In this document: one piece after another, positions 55,541 to 64,000 of the stretch
Numbering within the stretch: position 1 is the stretch's first letter
How the letters are laid out: every line of letters starts with the position of its first letter
Assembly: GCF_027111255.2 (NCBI RefSeq)
Contig: NZ_CP114285.2
Coordinates: 496,001 to 560,000 of the forward strand
DNA length: 64,000 nt
From: Flavobacterium flavigenum
GTDB lineage: Bacteria > Bacteroidota > Bacteroidia > Flavobacteriales > Flavobacteriaceae
Reading direction: 5' to 3'
The notes under the pieces: generated by a model
The model's input: the letters and a program-made list of their open reading frames with translations, nothing else
Database searches by the model: none
Told to the model about the DNA's origin: nothing
Program-made: the position numbers and the translations under genes

Positions 55541-56268
55541 CAGTACTAAATTGCATAGCGGTAGATGATGAACCATTGGCCTTAAAACTGGTCGAAACTT
55601 TTATTGAGCAAACCCCTTTTTTACAATTAAGCTGCAGCTGTGACAATGCTGTTGAAGCCTTAAGTTTAATTCGAGAAAAGCAACCGGATATTGTTTTTTT
55701 GGATATAAACATGCCTAACCTAAGCGGAATGGAACTGGCAAGACTTTTACAGGACCAGTCACCACCGATTCCGAAAATAATTTTCACAACTGCCTATAAT
55801 CATTATGCAATTGAAGGCTATAAAGTAAATGCAGTCGATTATCTTTTAAAACCTTTTAGTTACGAAGAGTTTTTGCGTGCTTCCAACAAAGTCCTGCAAA
55901 TAACTGAAGAATCTTCAAATCACTACCAGCATATTGCAACTGACGATGATTTTTTCTTTTTAAAGGTTGAATATCAATGGGTAAGAATTTCTTTAAAAGA
56001 TGTGTTGTATATTGAAAGTTTAAAAGACTATGTAAAAGTTCATCTTCTTGATTCTGATAAAACCGTACTATCTCTTATCTCTTTAAAAGCTCTGGAAGAA
56101 AAACTACCCTCTCCAAAGTTTATGAGGATCCATCGTTCGTTTATTGTTTCACTTGACAAAATAAACAGCATAAGTAAAAATTCCATTTTTATTGGAAAAA
56201 CTGAAATTACTGTTGGCGAACAATACAAAGAAGCGTTTAAAACCATTGTAGACAGATGGTTAAAATAA
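55537..56268 (+). CDS. LytTR-family response regulator
   Basis: A receiver domain (about 3-120) with the Asp-Asp pair in CIAVDDEPLALKLV, the phospho-accepting Asp in DIVFLDINMPNLSG and the conserved Lys in VDYLLKPFSYEEF. The C-terminal LytTR DNA-binding domain (about 140-240) starts FFLKVEYQWVRISLKDVLYI. Translationally coupled to the kinase gene. A likely target is the divergent efflux operon, by position. Confidence 0.94.
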   Translation: MTVLNCIAVDDEPLALKLVETFIEQTPFLQLSCSCDNAVEALSLIREKQPDIVFLDINMPNLSGMELARLLQDQSPPIPKIIFTTAYNHYAIEGYKVNAVDYLLKPFSYEEFLRASNKVLQITEESSNHYQHIATDDDFFFLKVEYQWVRISLKDVLYIESLKDYVKVHLLDSDKTVLSLISLKALEEKLPSPKFMRIHRSFIVSLDKINSISKNSIFIGKTEITVGEQYKEAFKTIVDRWLK

Positions 56269-56280
56269 AACAGAATAATA

Positions 56281-56574
56281 ATGGAAAAAAGATCAAATAA
56301 ATATTATCTCACATTAAGCTTAAAAGAATATGCAAATGGCGAAACAGCGCCTGCAAAAGAACTTGGAATTGAATTTGAAAACCACGACGAAATATTTAGC
56401 ATCATTGAAAAAATGAATGCTAAAAATTTATTTGAAAGCGAGTCTGAAGCAACACAATTTGCATTGGGTTTAAAACTATTTGGGGAGATAAAACTAAAAC
56501 ACAGAAAGAATCCTCTTTTTGATGAAATGAATGAAGTGTTTCCTGTTTTCATGAAAAAACTAAAAAGCCTATAA
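56281..56574 (+). CDS. DUF3861-like small protein
   Basis: 97 residues, cytoplasmic. ELGIEFENHDEIFSIIEK, then ATQFALGLKLFGEIKLKHRK and FMKKLKSL match the pattern I associate with DUF3861. No function is known to me. It begins 12 bp after the response regulator and may be the third gene of that operon. Confidence 0.75.
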   Translation: MEKRSNKYYLTLSLKEYANGETAPAKELGIEFENHDEIFSIIEKMNAKNLFESESEATQFALGLKLFGEIKLKHRKNPLFDEMNEVFPVFMKKLKSL

Positions 56575-56802
56575 GACATAAAATTAGCAGCTGAAATAAT
56601 TTTACACATCTTAAGCTAATTAACCATTTGATAACATTTAGGTTATGATCTGTTTATATTTGTTTTTTTATTTTGAATAAAACAAATAGTATGAAATTCT
56701 TTAGCTTAAAATTTTTGGTTTCCATTAAAGAATGGCTTTTTCTAAGAGCTATGCATTCATCATTTATTCATTAATTTTCAAAATAAAAGAAAATACATTT
56801 GA

Positions 56803-58173
56803 ATGAATAAATTAGAGAAGTCATTTTTAAATAAAGACCAATTTGGTCAGGATTTTTTGTGGGGTGTTTCTACTGCCGCTTTTCAAATAGAAGGTGCTCA
56901 TGATAAAGATGGAAAAGGTCCATCAATCTGGGATGTTTTTACCAGCCAAAAAGGTAAAATCAAAAACGGGCATCATGCCATTAATGCATGTGATTTTTAT
57001 AATTGTTATAAAGATGATATTCATTTAATCAGAGAATTAAATATCCCTAACTTCAGATTTTCTCTTAGTTGGTCTCGAATCATGCCTACTGGTCTTCATC
57101 CGGTAAATCAATCAGGAATAGATTATTACAATAAAGTAATTGATTTTTTACTTGAATGCGGAATTGAACCGTGGGTAACGCTGTATCACTGGGATTTGCC
57201 TCATGCACTTGAAGTAAAAGGCGGATGGACTAACAGAGAATGTGCTTTATGGTTTTCTGATTATGCCGAAGTATGTGCGAAGCATTTTGGAGAGAGGGTA
57301 AAAAACTGGATGGTCATCAATGAACCTTCGGTTTTTACTGGTGCAGGGTATTTTCTTGGTATCCATGCTCCGGGAAAAAAAGGTATAACCAATTATTTGA
57401 AAGCTATACATCACGTAACATTGGCAACCGTTGCAGGTGCAAAAAAACTAAGGCAATTTAGTCCTGATGCTAATATTGGTACTACGTTTTCATGTACTCA
57501 TATTGAACCATTTTCAGATAGATCTGCAGATATTCAGGCTGCAAAGCGAGTTGACACATTATTAAACAGAACTTTCATAGAGCCAATTTTAGGACTTGGA
57601 TATCCACAGGATGATCTTCCGGTTCTTAAAAAAATTAATAATTATATTCAGGGTGATGATCTCGATCACTTAGCTTTTGACTTTGATTTTATTGGTCTTC
57701 AATGTTATACACGTGAAATTGTAAAATCTTCATTATTGACACCATATATTGGAGCCGAATTAGTAAGCGCTGAGAAAAGAAATGTAATATCGACCGAAAT
57801 GGGCTGGGAAATTTACCCTGCAGCACTCTATCATATCCTCCAAAAATTTAATTCATATGATGGAATAAAAAAGATTATAATTACAGAAAATGGAGCCGCA
57901 TTCCCTGATACAGTTGCAAATGGAAAAGTATATGATATTAGACGAACACATTATATACAAGATCATTTAGAGCAATTACTTAAAGCAAAGAAGGAAGGCT
58001 GTAAAGTTGACGGATATTTTGTATGGAGTCTTACTGATAATTTTGAATGGGCTGAAGGTTACAATGCAAGGTTTGGATTAATCTACGTTGATTTTGAAAC
58101 TCAAAAGAGAACCATTAAACAATCTGGAATTTGGTTTCGGGATTTTTTAGAAAATGGTAGAGAAATTATATAA
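56803..58173 (+). CDS. GH1 beta-glucosidase
   Basis: A retaining beta-glycosidase acting on cellobiose or other beta-glucosides. It starts FGQDFLWGVSTAAFQIEGAH, has RFSLSWSRIMPTG, the acid/base Glu174 in NWMVINEPS and the nucleophile in IIITENGAAF, with WSLTDNFEWAEGYNARFGL near the end. The 456-residue length is classical. No signal peptide, so it acts in the cytoplasm on imported substrates. A TATATTTG -7-like box lies at 56655-56662. Confidence 0.96.
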   Translation: MNKLEKSFLNKDQFGQDFLWGVSTAAFQIEGAHDKDGKGPSIWDVFTSQKGKIKNGHHAINACDFYNCYKDDIHLIRELNIPNFRFSLSWSRIMPTGLHPVNQSGIDYYNKVIDFLLECGIEPWVTLYHWDLPHALEVKGGWTNRECALWFSDYAEVCAKHFGERVKNWMVINEPSVFTGAGYFLGIHAPGKKGITNYLKAIHHVTLATVAGAKKLRQFSPDANIGTTFSCTHIEPFSDRSADIQAAKRVDTLLNRTFIEPILGLGYPQDDLPVLKKINNYIQGDDLDHLAFDFDFIGLQCYTREIVKSSLLTPYIGAELVSAEKRNVISTEMGWEIYPAALYHILQKFNSYDGIKKIIITENGAAFPDTVANGKVYDIRRTHYIQDHLEQLLKAKKEGCKVDGYFVWSLTDNFEWAEGYNARFGLIYVDFETQKRTIKQSGIWFRDFLENGREII

Positions 58174-58245
58174 CCAAGTCAGTAAATTATATAATAAAGT
58201 AAATCCGATTCATTCTTAAATTTATTTTTAATAAACTAAGAATGA

Positions 58246-58647
58246 ATGGATACATCAGCACAAATCTTCTGGCTTTTGATATTGGCTATCCCTATCGCAT
58301 GCGTTAGTTGGACAGTTACTCACGAAGAAGTATTTCGCGAACCCAGAGAGTGGTGTGTGAATCGTTCTCAAAGCGATAAAAAACTTTTTAAAAGAAAGTT
58401 TTTCTATCTCTTCACCTGCGAATATTGCTTTAGCCACTATATTACCTTATTTTTTATAGCTCTTTGCAACTTCAGGCTTTTATTACCAGACTGGAGGGGC
58501 TATATCATTGCGGGATTCTCACTTGTGTTTATAGCGAATCTATATATGAGTTTTTTTGCACTGCTGAGACAAACGATTAAAAAAGAAAAAGTTGAAATTA
58601 AAAAAATAGAAACTGATACAAATGAATCTAAGGATCAGGCAAATTAG
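58246..58647 (+). CDS. Small membrane protein with CxxC-His motif
   Basis: 133 residues with an N-terminal membrane segment, a polar loop, FTCEYCFSHYITLFF (CxxCxxH, possibly redox- or metal-active), then two further membrane segments and a Lys-rich acidic C-terminus. It resembles small Bacteroidota membrane proteins of unknown function. A 10-bp inverted repeat at 58209-58218 with 58237-58246 touches its start codon. Confidence 0.65.
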   Translation: MDTSAQIFWLLILAIPIACVSWTVTHEEVFREPREWCVNRSQSDKKLFKRKFFYLFTCEYCFSHYITLFFIALCNFRLLLPDWRGYIIAGFSLVFIANLYMSFFALLRQTIKKEKVEIKKIETDTNESKDQAN

Positions 58648-58717
58648 CAGAAAACAACCATTTTTATCAAACAATAATATCTTCGTTTTTATTTTTGAGT
58701 TAAAATCTACTTTTTTT

Positions 58718-59074
58718 TTAATTATTTTGAATAACAAAATCTGCTTTATCTTCCTTTTTTCGTTTAATTATTTTAAAATATTCAGATGGTGATTTTCCGG
58801 TGTGCTTTATAAAAGCGCTGAAACAAGTAGTTCTTGACTTGAAACCTGACCCCAAAGCCATACCCTCCAGAGATAGATCTTTCCATTCGGGATCATTAAT
58901 TTTTTCATTAAAATATTCAATCCTTTTAAGATCTACAAAATCCTGGAAATGAACATGAAATTCTGAATTAATCAAAATAAAAAGCTGATGTACCGATATG
59001 CCGGTTTCGTCCGACAAATCACGAATTACAAAATCTTTTTTTTTTAAAGCTACATTTACAAAATAAGATACATA
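58718..59074 (-). pseudogene. AraC-family regulator fragment (C-terminal DNA-binding domain only)
   Basis: Readable codons run from a stop just above 59074 to 58718 and encode YVSYFVNVALKKKDFVIRDL then SDETGISVHQLFILIN and GMALGSGFKSRTTCFSAFIK, a complete AraC-type helix-turn-helix. There is no ATG at the start; the first usable start is TTG at 59017, which gives 99 residues. Related proteins have N-terminal membrane helices before this domain, so this looks like the remnant of a deleted gene. A free-standing DNA-binding domain is less likely. Confidence 0.65.
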
Positions 59075-59142
59075 TTAGTATTTTATTGTTTAGATTTTAA
59101 GTTTTCAGCTTTATGTAAACTTAGTAATATCCCTTATAAAAG

Positions 59143-59547
59143 TTAGTGACTCAAAAGATAATATTCTTCATCAGTTACTTTTTCTAACCAAGTTCCGTGT
59201 CCTTTGTCGATTTCTGTTATAATGGCAACATAAGAGAACTTGTCAAATGGAGTGGCTCCGTACCAATGTTCAACTCCAGGCAGAATTGTAACTACTTCAT
59301 CTTTAACAAGCATGCGAACTGCATTTCCTCTTTCCTGATAATAGCCAACTCCGTCTTTGGCGATAATCATATGCAAGCTTGCATTACTGTGCCAGTTGCT
59401 TCTCGCACAAGGTTCAAAAGTAACTTCTTTAATAACAGTATTTTCAGGATGAATATCACTGCTTTGCTTCTTATAGGAAACGTCGCCCGTCATATAGGCA
59501 CTAGGGACTTTTCCTTCTTCGATAACGGCTGAATAATTTGTTGACAT
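59143..59547 (-). CDS. Cupin-domain protein
   Basis: A single cupin beta-barrel of 134 residues. FEPCARSNWHSNASLHMIIA and VVTILPGVEHWYGATP supply the two cupin motifs with the likely metal-binding His residues. It may be an enzyme of the carboxymuconolactone or quercetinase-like class, but the substrate is not clear. It lies divergent from nothing and is followed by the AraC fragment. Confidence 0.8.
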   Translation of the reverse strand: MSTNYSAVIEEGKVPSAYMTGDVSYKKQSSDIHPENTVIKEVTFEPCARSNWHSNASLHMIIAKDGVGYYQERGNAVRMLVKDEVVTILPGVEHWYGATPFDKFSYVAIITEIDKGHGTWLEKVTDEEYYLLSH

Positions 59548-59772
59548 AAAATTTAGTTATTTTCGGGATTAACTTTATTTGAAACTACATTAGACCAACC
59601 GTATCAGAATCAGAAACTAAATTAAAAAAGCCAGAAATTGCTTTATGAAGTATTGTTTTAGATCTGTTATAACTGATAGGTGATTACTACTTTAATTTCA
59701 AAACAAAATTAGATTAAATATGCTTTTTGAAAATAACAATATTCAAACAAAAAATTATGAATTTGAAACAAT

Positions 59773-60645
59773 TTATGCTCTTAAAGATTTTGGAATCTTG
59801 CCTGTCAGCCTTTTAAAATAATTATTAAAATAGCTTGGATATTCAAATCCAAGTGAATAGCCAATATCTGCAATACTCCAGTCTGTATGCTGTAGTAAAG
59901 CTTTTGCTTCTCCGATAATTCTTTCTGTAATATGGGCTGTTGTCGATTTTCCGGTAATTTCTTTTACCGAACGATTTAGGTGATTTACATGTATTGAAAG
60001 GCTTTGAGCATAATCCTGCGGTGTTTTTAAGGCAAGCGGCTGATCTTTTGTTTCAACAGGAAACTGTCTTTCTAAGAGTTCTAAAAACAATGATGTTATT
60101 CTCGAAGAAGCATTTTTATATTTGAAAAAATTCTCCGAAGGCTGCATTTTCATTGATTCATGCAATATAAGATTGATATAATTGCGAATCAAATCATCTT
60201 TAAACACATAATCAGTTTCCTGTTCTTCAATCATTTTTACAAAAAGCGAATCTATAAATACTTTTTGCTTTGCAGATAATGAAAAGATTGGGCTGCCTCC
60301 TATTTTAAACAAAGGAGACTCATTAAGGCTTTCTGAACGGTCTTTTGCCTTTAAAAAATCTTCTGTAAAAACGCAGGCATATCCATGATAATCAGGAGAA
60401 AAAATTTCCCATGAATAGGGAATAACAGGATTACCAAAAAACAAAATAGTTCCCTCTGTTTCAATTCCCCTGTCTGCATAATGAATAAGGCTTTTACTGG
60501 TATTAATGCAGATTTTGTAATAGTCGCGTCGATTGTAGCTCGGAATTTTACTTACATCCCCATTTATTTCATATACTTTAAAACCTTTGAGTTTTAAATC
60601 ATTTATACTCAATTCTGCTGTCTGGGATTCTATCTGATCTTTCAT
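59773..60645 (-). CDS. AraC-family transcriptional regulator
   Basis: 290 residues with an N-terminal cupin-like ligand domain and a C-terminal AraC domain (AQSLSIHVNHLNRSVKEITG, WSIADIGYSLGFEYPSYFNN, FKRLTGKIPKSLR). It lies in reverse to the Crp-family gene over 135 bp, so the two share a divergent promoter region. Possible targets are the adjacent cupin or Crp-like genes. Confidence 0.92.
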   Translation of the reverse strand: MKDQIESQTAELSINDLKLKGFKVYEINGDVSKIPSYNRRDYYKICINTSKSLIHYADRGIETEGTILFFGNPVIPYSWEIFSPDYHGYACVFTEDFLKAKDRSESLNESPLFKIGGSPIFSLSAKQKVFIDSLFVKMIEEQETDYVFKDDLIRNYINLILHESMKMQPSENFFKYKNASSRITSLFLELLERQFPVETKDQPLALKTPQDYAQSLSIHVNHLNRSVKEITGKSTTAHITERIIGEAKALLQHTDWSIADIGYSLGFEYPSYFNNYFKRLTGKIPKSLRA

Positions 60646-60780
60646 TTTTCAAAGTTATGAAAATCAAATAAAAATTTCAAAAAAGTCAATTTCAAAAATC
60701 AATATCAATTTGAATTTTCTTTTTACTAAATTGGAATTTGTTTTTTATAGGAATTAAAATTTACACTTTATCTTTGTTCT

Positions 60781-61368
60781 ATGAAGGATTTACTGCCCGT
60801 TATAGATTATATCTCAAGATATGTTGATTTGACTGATGATGAAAAAAATCATCTGAGTTCTTTTATGAAGATCAACAAAGTCAAAAAGAGACAATTTATT
60901 GTGCAGCCTGGTTTTGTTTGCAGACATAAGAGTTATGTTGTTAAAGGGGCATTCAGAGGTTACCTGGTTGATAACGATGGAAAAGAACATACACTTTCAT
61001 TTGCAATCGAAGACTGGTGGATTTCTGATTACAGCAGTTTAATTTATCAGGAACCAGCCACATTATTTGTAGAAGCTCTTGAAGATTCAGTTCTAATTCA
61101 GATCGAATACCAAGACGAACAGCAATTTTTAAAAGAAATTCCGAAACTTGAAAAATTCGAACGCATTATTACGCAGCGCTCATTAGCTTTTCATCAAAAA
61201 AGGCTTTTATCTAATTTAACTAAAACTGCTGAAGAACGTTATGATGAATTTATGAGTAAATATGCTGCAATCGCTAAGCGTGTTCCTCAATATGCATTGG
61301 CATCTTATCTTGGTTTCAGTACCGAATACTTAAGCAAAATACGCAACGGCAAAACCTCGAAAGGTTAA
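60781..61368 (+). CDS. Crp/Fnr-family cNMP-domain regulator
   Basis: A 195-residue protein with a cNMP-binding-like roll (MKINKVKKRQFIVQPGFVCR, SYVVKGAFRGYLVDNDGK, ISDYSSLIYQEPATLFVEAL) and a winged-helix tail (YALASYLGFSTEYLSKIRNG). The binding cassette is weak, as in many Bacteroidota members of this family, so cAMP binding is uncertain. A short terminator hairpin overlaps its stop at 61368. Confidence 0.9.
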   Translation: MKDLLPVIDYISRYVDLTDDEKNHLSSFMKINKVKKRQFIVQPGFVCRHKSYVVKGAFRGYLVDNDGKEHTLSFAIEDWWISDYSSLIYQEPATLFVEALEDSVLIQIEYQDEQQFLKEIPKLEKFERIITQRSLAFHQKRLLSNLTKTAEERYDEFMSKYAAIAKRVPQYALASYLGFSTEYLSKIRNGKTSKG

Positions 61369-61398
61369 ACTGGTTCAACCTTATTTCCTAAACCAGTT
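61368..61398 (+). terminator. Terminator after the Crp-family gene
   Basis: AACTGGTT at 61368-61375 pairs with AACCAGTT at 61391-61398, and CATTTTTATTTTTC follows. Confidence 0.5.
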
Positions 61399-61468
61399 CA
61401 TTTTTATTTTTCTTATTCTGTCCCAGTTTTGCATAGTCAATACCGACAAATAATTTAAATTAATAAAA

Positions 61469-62449
61469 ATGAAAACTACCATTTTGATTACAGCATTTTC
61501 GCTTCTTTTTATGGCTTGCGACAGCGAAAAAAAATCAGGAGAAACTTCTGTTTCCCTAAAAAGTAAATACACCATTACTGATCCAGGGCTGTATCCTGAA
61601 GGAATTGATTACGATTCCAAAAACCAAAGATTTTTATTTAGCTCTCTACAAAAAGGAGCTGTTTATGCAATGAATCTCAAAGGTGAACTATCTGTTTTTG
61701 CTACAAGCAGTAAACTGGTTTTGCCCACAGGAGTTTACACTGATGAAATTCGTAACCGATTAATAGTATCCAATGCCGATTTAGGGATTTCACAAAAAAG
61801 TACGGAAGGAAGTGCCGGATCAGTTGCTACAGTTAGTATTTTTAATCTTACTTCGGGTGAATTAATCAAAGAAATTGATTTTAAAAATTTTACTCCCAAT
61901 ACAGGTTGCTGCCCAAATGATATTGCGGTAGATAATAATGGAAATATTTACATCACCGATTCATTTTCTCCAATTATTTATAAGCTTGACACTAATTACA
62001 ATGCCTCTGTATTTAGTAAAAATATTTTATTTCAGCCAAAACCAAATGAATTCGGTTTAAATGGAATTGTTTTTCACCCCGACGGCTATTTACTTGCAGT
62101 TAAAACGGACACTTCTAAATTGCTTAAAATAGCACTTTCTGATCCTGAAAAAATTACAGAAGTAACAGGGGCAGCATTTAGCGCTCCCGACGGAATAGAA
62201 CTAGACAAAAACAACAATTTAGTTATTGTCGAAAATGGTTTAGGCTTAGGCAAAACTCACACGTTTAAAAGTACAGACAATTGGTCCAGTGCAGCCAAGA
62301 TAAATGAAACAAATATTGGAAAAGATGAATTTCCAACAACTGCTGCTTTGGCTACAGACGGTAATGTGTACGTTATTAGCTCTAAACTAGGCAAATTTTT
62401 ATCAGGAGACAAAAGCCAGTCAACTTATGCTATCCAAAGGATAAATTAA
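61469..62449 (+). CDS. SMP-30/gluconolactonase-like lipoprotein
   Basis: A six-bladed beta-propeller lipoprotein (signal ending LLFMACDSEKKSG). YPEGIDYDSKNQRFLFSSLQ, ANGNIYITD-like strands (NNGNIYITDSFSPIIY) and FHPDGYLLAVK are the propeller metal- and loop-motif segments; GCCPNDIAVD has adjacent Cys residues. It probably lies on the periplasmic side of a membrane. The substrate lactone, if any, is unknown. Confidence 0.8.
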   Translation: MKTTILITAFSLLFMACDSEKKSGETSVSLKSKYTITDPGLYPEGIDYDSKNQRFLFSSLQKGAVYAMNLKGELSVFATSSKLVLPTGVYTDEIRNRLIVSNADLGISQKSTEGSAGSVATVSIFNLTSGELIKEIDFKNFTPNTGCCPNDIAVDNNGNIYITDSFSPIIYKLDTNYNASVFSKNILFQPKPNEFGLNGIVFHPDGYLLAVKTDTSKLLKIALSDPEKITEVTGAAFSAPDGIELDKNNNLVIVENGLGLGKTHTFKSTDNWSSAAKINETNIGKDEFPTTAALATDGNVYVISSKLGKFLSGDKSQSTYAIQRIN

Positions 62450-62457
62450 TTTTTTTG

Positions 62458-62507
62458 TTTCAGGTTTCAAAGTTTGCGCATAATAACGTGAAATTTGAAA
62501 CCTGAAA
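62458..62507. terminator. Convergent terminator between SMP-30-like and GH2 genes
   Basis: A perfect 14-bp stem (TTTCAGGTTTCAAA at 62458-62471 with 62494-62507) has a 22-nt loop and T-runs on both sides. It ends the plus-strand gene and, in reverse, the GH2 gene. Confidence 0.8.
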
Positions 62508-64000
62508 TTATTTTTTCAAAACTAAAGTTCCTGTCTTTAAACCATTGGCAGTACCCGATAAAACTACTTCAGCATCATTTTCGTCTTTTTGGATTATAAT
62601 CTGAGCGTATCCGTTGAAAAGCTTTCTTTTCCATGCTTCTGCCGGAGTAATTACCTGAATAATTCCAGGATCGGTATTCATTACATCCCATTCTTTTACT
62701 TTCTGCAAAGGCGGTGCAATAATCTGAATGGTATTTGTGCCTTGTCTTAAAACATTAGCATTCAAAATATACTTATGAACATCTTCTGTACTTGGAACAA
62801 TTTTATTTCCGTTTACAAAGACAACTGCATCAGTACCTATTTTTTTGTAAAAGAAATTAACTGAATTTTTGCTTGAATTGTTGTTTAATTCAAATTTACC
62901 ACGATACACGTACGCCGGAGCCTGATTTTTATAATCGCGATCTTTAAAAGCTTCTTTCCAGCTTTTGTCATCCGAAGATATTGGGTTTGTAGTATTTGTT
63001 GAGGCTAGCTTCTTTTCTTCAAAATTAGTAATGGATACAAGTTCTACAGCATCAATGAATTGGTCTTTTTCCAAAGAAGTTGGATTACCGTTTCCAACGC
63101 CTAAAATTTTTCCCCCTTTTACAGAAAATGTAATTTCATGATTGGAAGTCGGTACATGCAATCCTTTTTTATCTGTAGTTTCAACAGTTACGACTACGAC
63201 ATTTGCATTAGGCTGATTCTCTTTATCAGCAGTAAGTTTTATATTTTGAGCGAGTTCTGTAGTTTTTTGAACTTCAGAAAGTACTTTTTTACCGTTTTTA
63301 TATCCAATTGCTTCAAGGGTCCCTGCTGCGTATTTTACTTTCCATTCTAAATGGCTGTTTTGCTCCATTTTCTTTTTACCAAGGCTCTTTTTGTTCAGAA
63401 AAAGTTCAACTTCCTCACAATCCGAATGTACCCAGACATCTATTTCTCTGCCTTCCATTCCACTCCAGTTCCAGTGTGGCATAATGTGCAAAACCGGTTC
63501 TTTTCCCCACCATGATTTAAGATAAAACACATTGTCTTTCGGAAAACCGCAAACATCCATCATTCCAAAATAAGAGGTAACCGATGGCCAGCCATAAGGT
63601 GTAGGTTCTCCACGATAATCAAAACCGGTCCAGATAAACATTCCGGCTAAATAAGGTCTTTCAGCATAAAACTTCCAGCCTTCTTCGATACTGTAAAATG
63701 TCGGGCGTGGTTTTTTGTCGTAAGCACTTTTATAATGTTTGGTTTCATCATCAAAATAAATACCGCGGGTTGCAAATGTAGAACCTTCTTCTGTCCCCAT
63801 TCCGGGCTGTTGTCTGAATTGATTTCGGTGTGCATCAATATCTCCGTTCCCCATATAATTATAACCCATAATTTCGACTACAGAAGAAATTCCGCTTTTA
63901 AAACCACTGCTTATTCCAACTGTAACAGGTCTTGTTGGATCAATGCTTTTTGTAAATCCCTGCATCACATTCGTAATACTTTCGCCAACAATACCGCCTT
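62508..64000 (-). CDS. GH2 beta-galactosidase-like protein (N-terminus beyond window)
   Basis: The C-terminal about 497 residues of a GH2 enzyme; the N-terminal sandwich and acid/base Glu lie past the right edge. The open frame is GESITNVMQGFTKSIDPTRP then MFIWTGFDYRGEPTPYGWPS (end of the TIM barrel). It is followed by a DUF4982-type domain (WSGMEGREIDVWVHSDCEEV), an Ig-like domain (HEITFSVKGGKILGVGNGNP) and a terminal domain ending GLKTGTLVLKK. The family acts on beta-galactosides or related beta-glycosides in the periplasm. The substrate is not known. Confidence 0.92.
   Translation of the reverse strand, partial: GGIVGESITNVMQGFTKSIDPTRPVTVGISSGFKSGISSVVEIMGYNYMGNGDIDAHRNQFRQQPGMGTEEGSTFATRGIYFDDETKHYKSAYDKKPRPTFYSIEEGWKFYAERPYLAGMFIWTGFDYRGEPTPYGWPSVTSYFGMMDVCGFPKDNVFYLKSWWGKEPVLHIMPHWNWSGMEGREIDVWVHSDCEEVELFLNKKSLGKKKMEQNSHLEWKVKYAAGTLEAIGYKNGKKVLSEVQKTTELAQNIKLTADKENQPNANVVVVTVETTDKKGLHVPTSNHEITFSVKGGKILGVGNGNPTSLEKDQFIDAVELVSITNFEEKKLASTNTTNPISSDDKSWKEAFKDRDYKNQAPAYVYRGKFELNNNSSKNSVNFFYKKIGTDAVVFVNGNKIVPSTEDVHKYILNANVLRQGTNTIQIIAPPLQKVKEWDVMNTDPGIIQVITPAEAWKRKLFNGYAQIIIQKDENDAEVVLSGTANGLKTGTLVLKK

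Noticed and set aside
56691..56774. A 27-residue frame (MKFFSLKFLVSIKEWLF...) before the GH1 gene
   Set aside because: Too short to support; no conserved motif seen. It follows a TATATTTG box, so a leader peptide cannot be fully excluded.
60769..60776. TATCTTTG as the promoter of the Crp-family gene
   Set aside because: It lies only 4 bp before the ATG and lacks a TTG at the right distance; such boxes arise by chance in AT-rich DNA.
1..64000. CRISPR arrays, insertion sequences, integrases, tRNA genes or rRNA
   Set aside because: No regular direct-repeat array, transposase motif, cloverleaf or rRNA-like sequence was noticed by reading; a dedicated search was not possible.

Overview
This is an AT-rich chromosomal window from a Bacteroidota member, most likely a Flavobacterium or close relative. 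The evidence is a SusC/SusD pair, the xylose-isomerase pathway with a cytosolic GH43, LytS/LytTR and AraC regulators, and promoter-like TAnnTTT hexamers instead of sigma70 boxes. No rRNA, tRNA, CRISPR array, insertion sequence or phage gene was seen.

Layout. (1) 1-11.4 kb, minus strand: a polysaccharide utilisation locus for alpha-GlcNAc/mannose glycans. It holds a GH89 alpha-N-acetylglucosaminidase, a NagB/PIG-L fusion, SusC, SusD and a GH92 alpha-mannosidase cut by the left edge. The GH89-nagB and susC-susD units carry near-identical 55-bp promoter elements. (2) 11.8-32.6 kb: a ribosomal-peptide (RiPP) system of the nitrile-hydratase-leader (NHLP/NHLM) type. It has seven precursor genes (five in tandem), a C39-peptidase ABC exporter, a second ABC protein, an HlyD adaptor and a TolC channel. 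It also has a gluzincin-type HExxH protein, an E1/ThiF-like adenylating enzyme, two paralogous GT-B glycosyltransferases, an adenylate cyclase with TPRs, a cNMP-domain protein, an AraC protein with a relic histidine-kinase domain, and a LuxI/FeeM-fold acyltransferase-like protein divergent from a LuxR-type regulator. No LanM, YcaO or radical-SAM enzyme is visible, so the chemistry made here is unknown. (3) 32.7-40.4 kb: a xylose/xyloside operon (MFS symporter, GH43, GntR regulator, xylB, xylA, transaldolase-like aldolase). (4) 41-48.3 kb: DNA repair and stress genes, namely a frameshifted membrane protein, LigD, Ku, a STAS-like protein and an MscS channel. (5) 48.4-56.6 kb: an RND efflux operon divergent from a LytS/LytTR two-component system and a small conserved protein. 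(6) 56.8-64 kb: a GH1 beta-glucosidase, a small membrane protein, a broken AraC gene, a cupin, an AraC and a Crp-family regulator, an SMP-30-like lipoprotein, and a GH2 glycosidase cut by the right edge.

The most interesting region is the RiPP system. Each precursor has a conserved leader of about 88-92 residues ending in Gly-Gly, which suits cleavage by the C39 exporter. The cores are very different from each other: two hydrophobic Gly-rich, two Pro/Trp-rich, and three short or acidic/basic. The four distal members of the tandem array have exactly one cysteine each, always in the core. With two glycosyltransferases, an E1-like enzyme and a LuxI-fold protein beside them, the cluster looks like a regulated, secreted family of modified peptides of undescribed chemistry.
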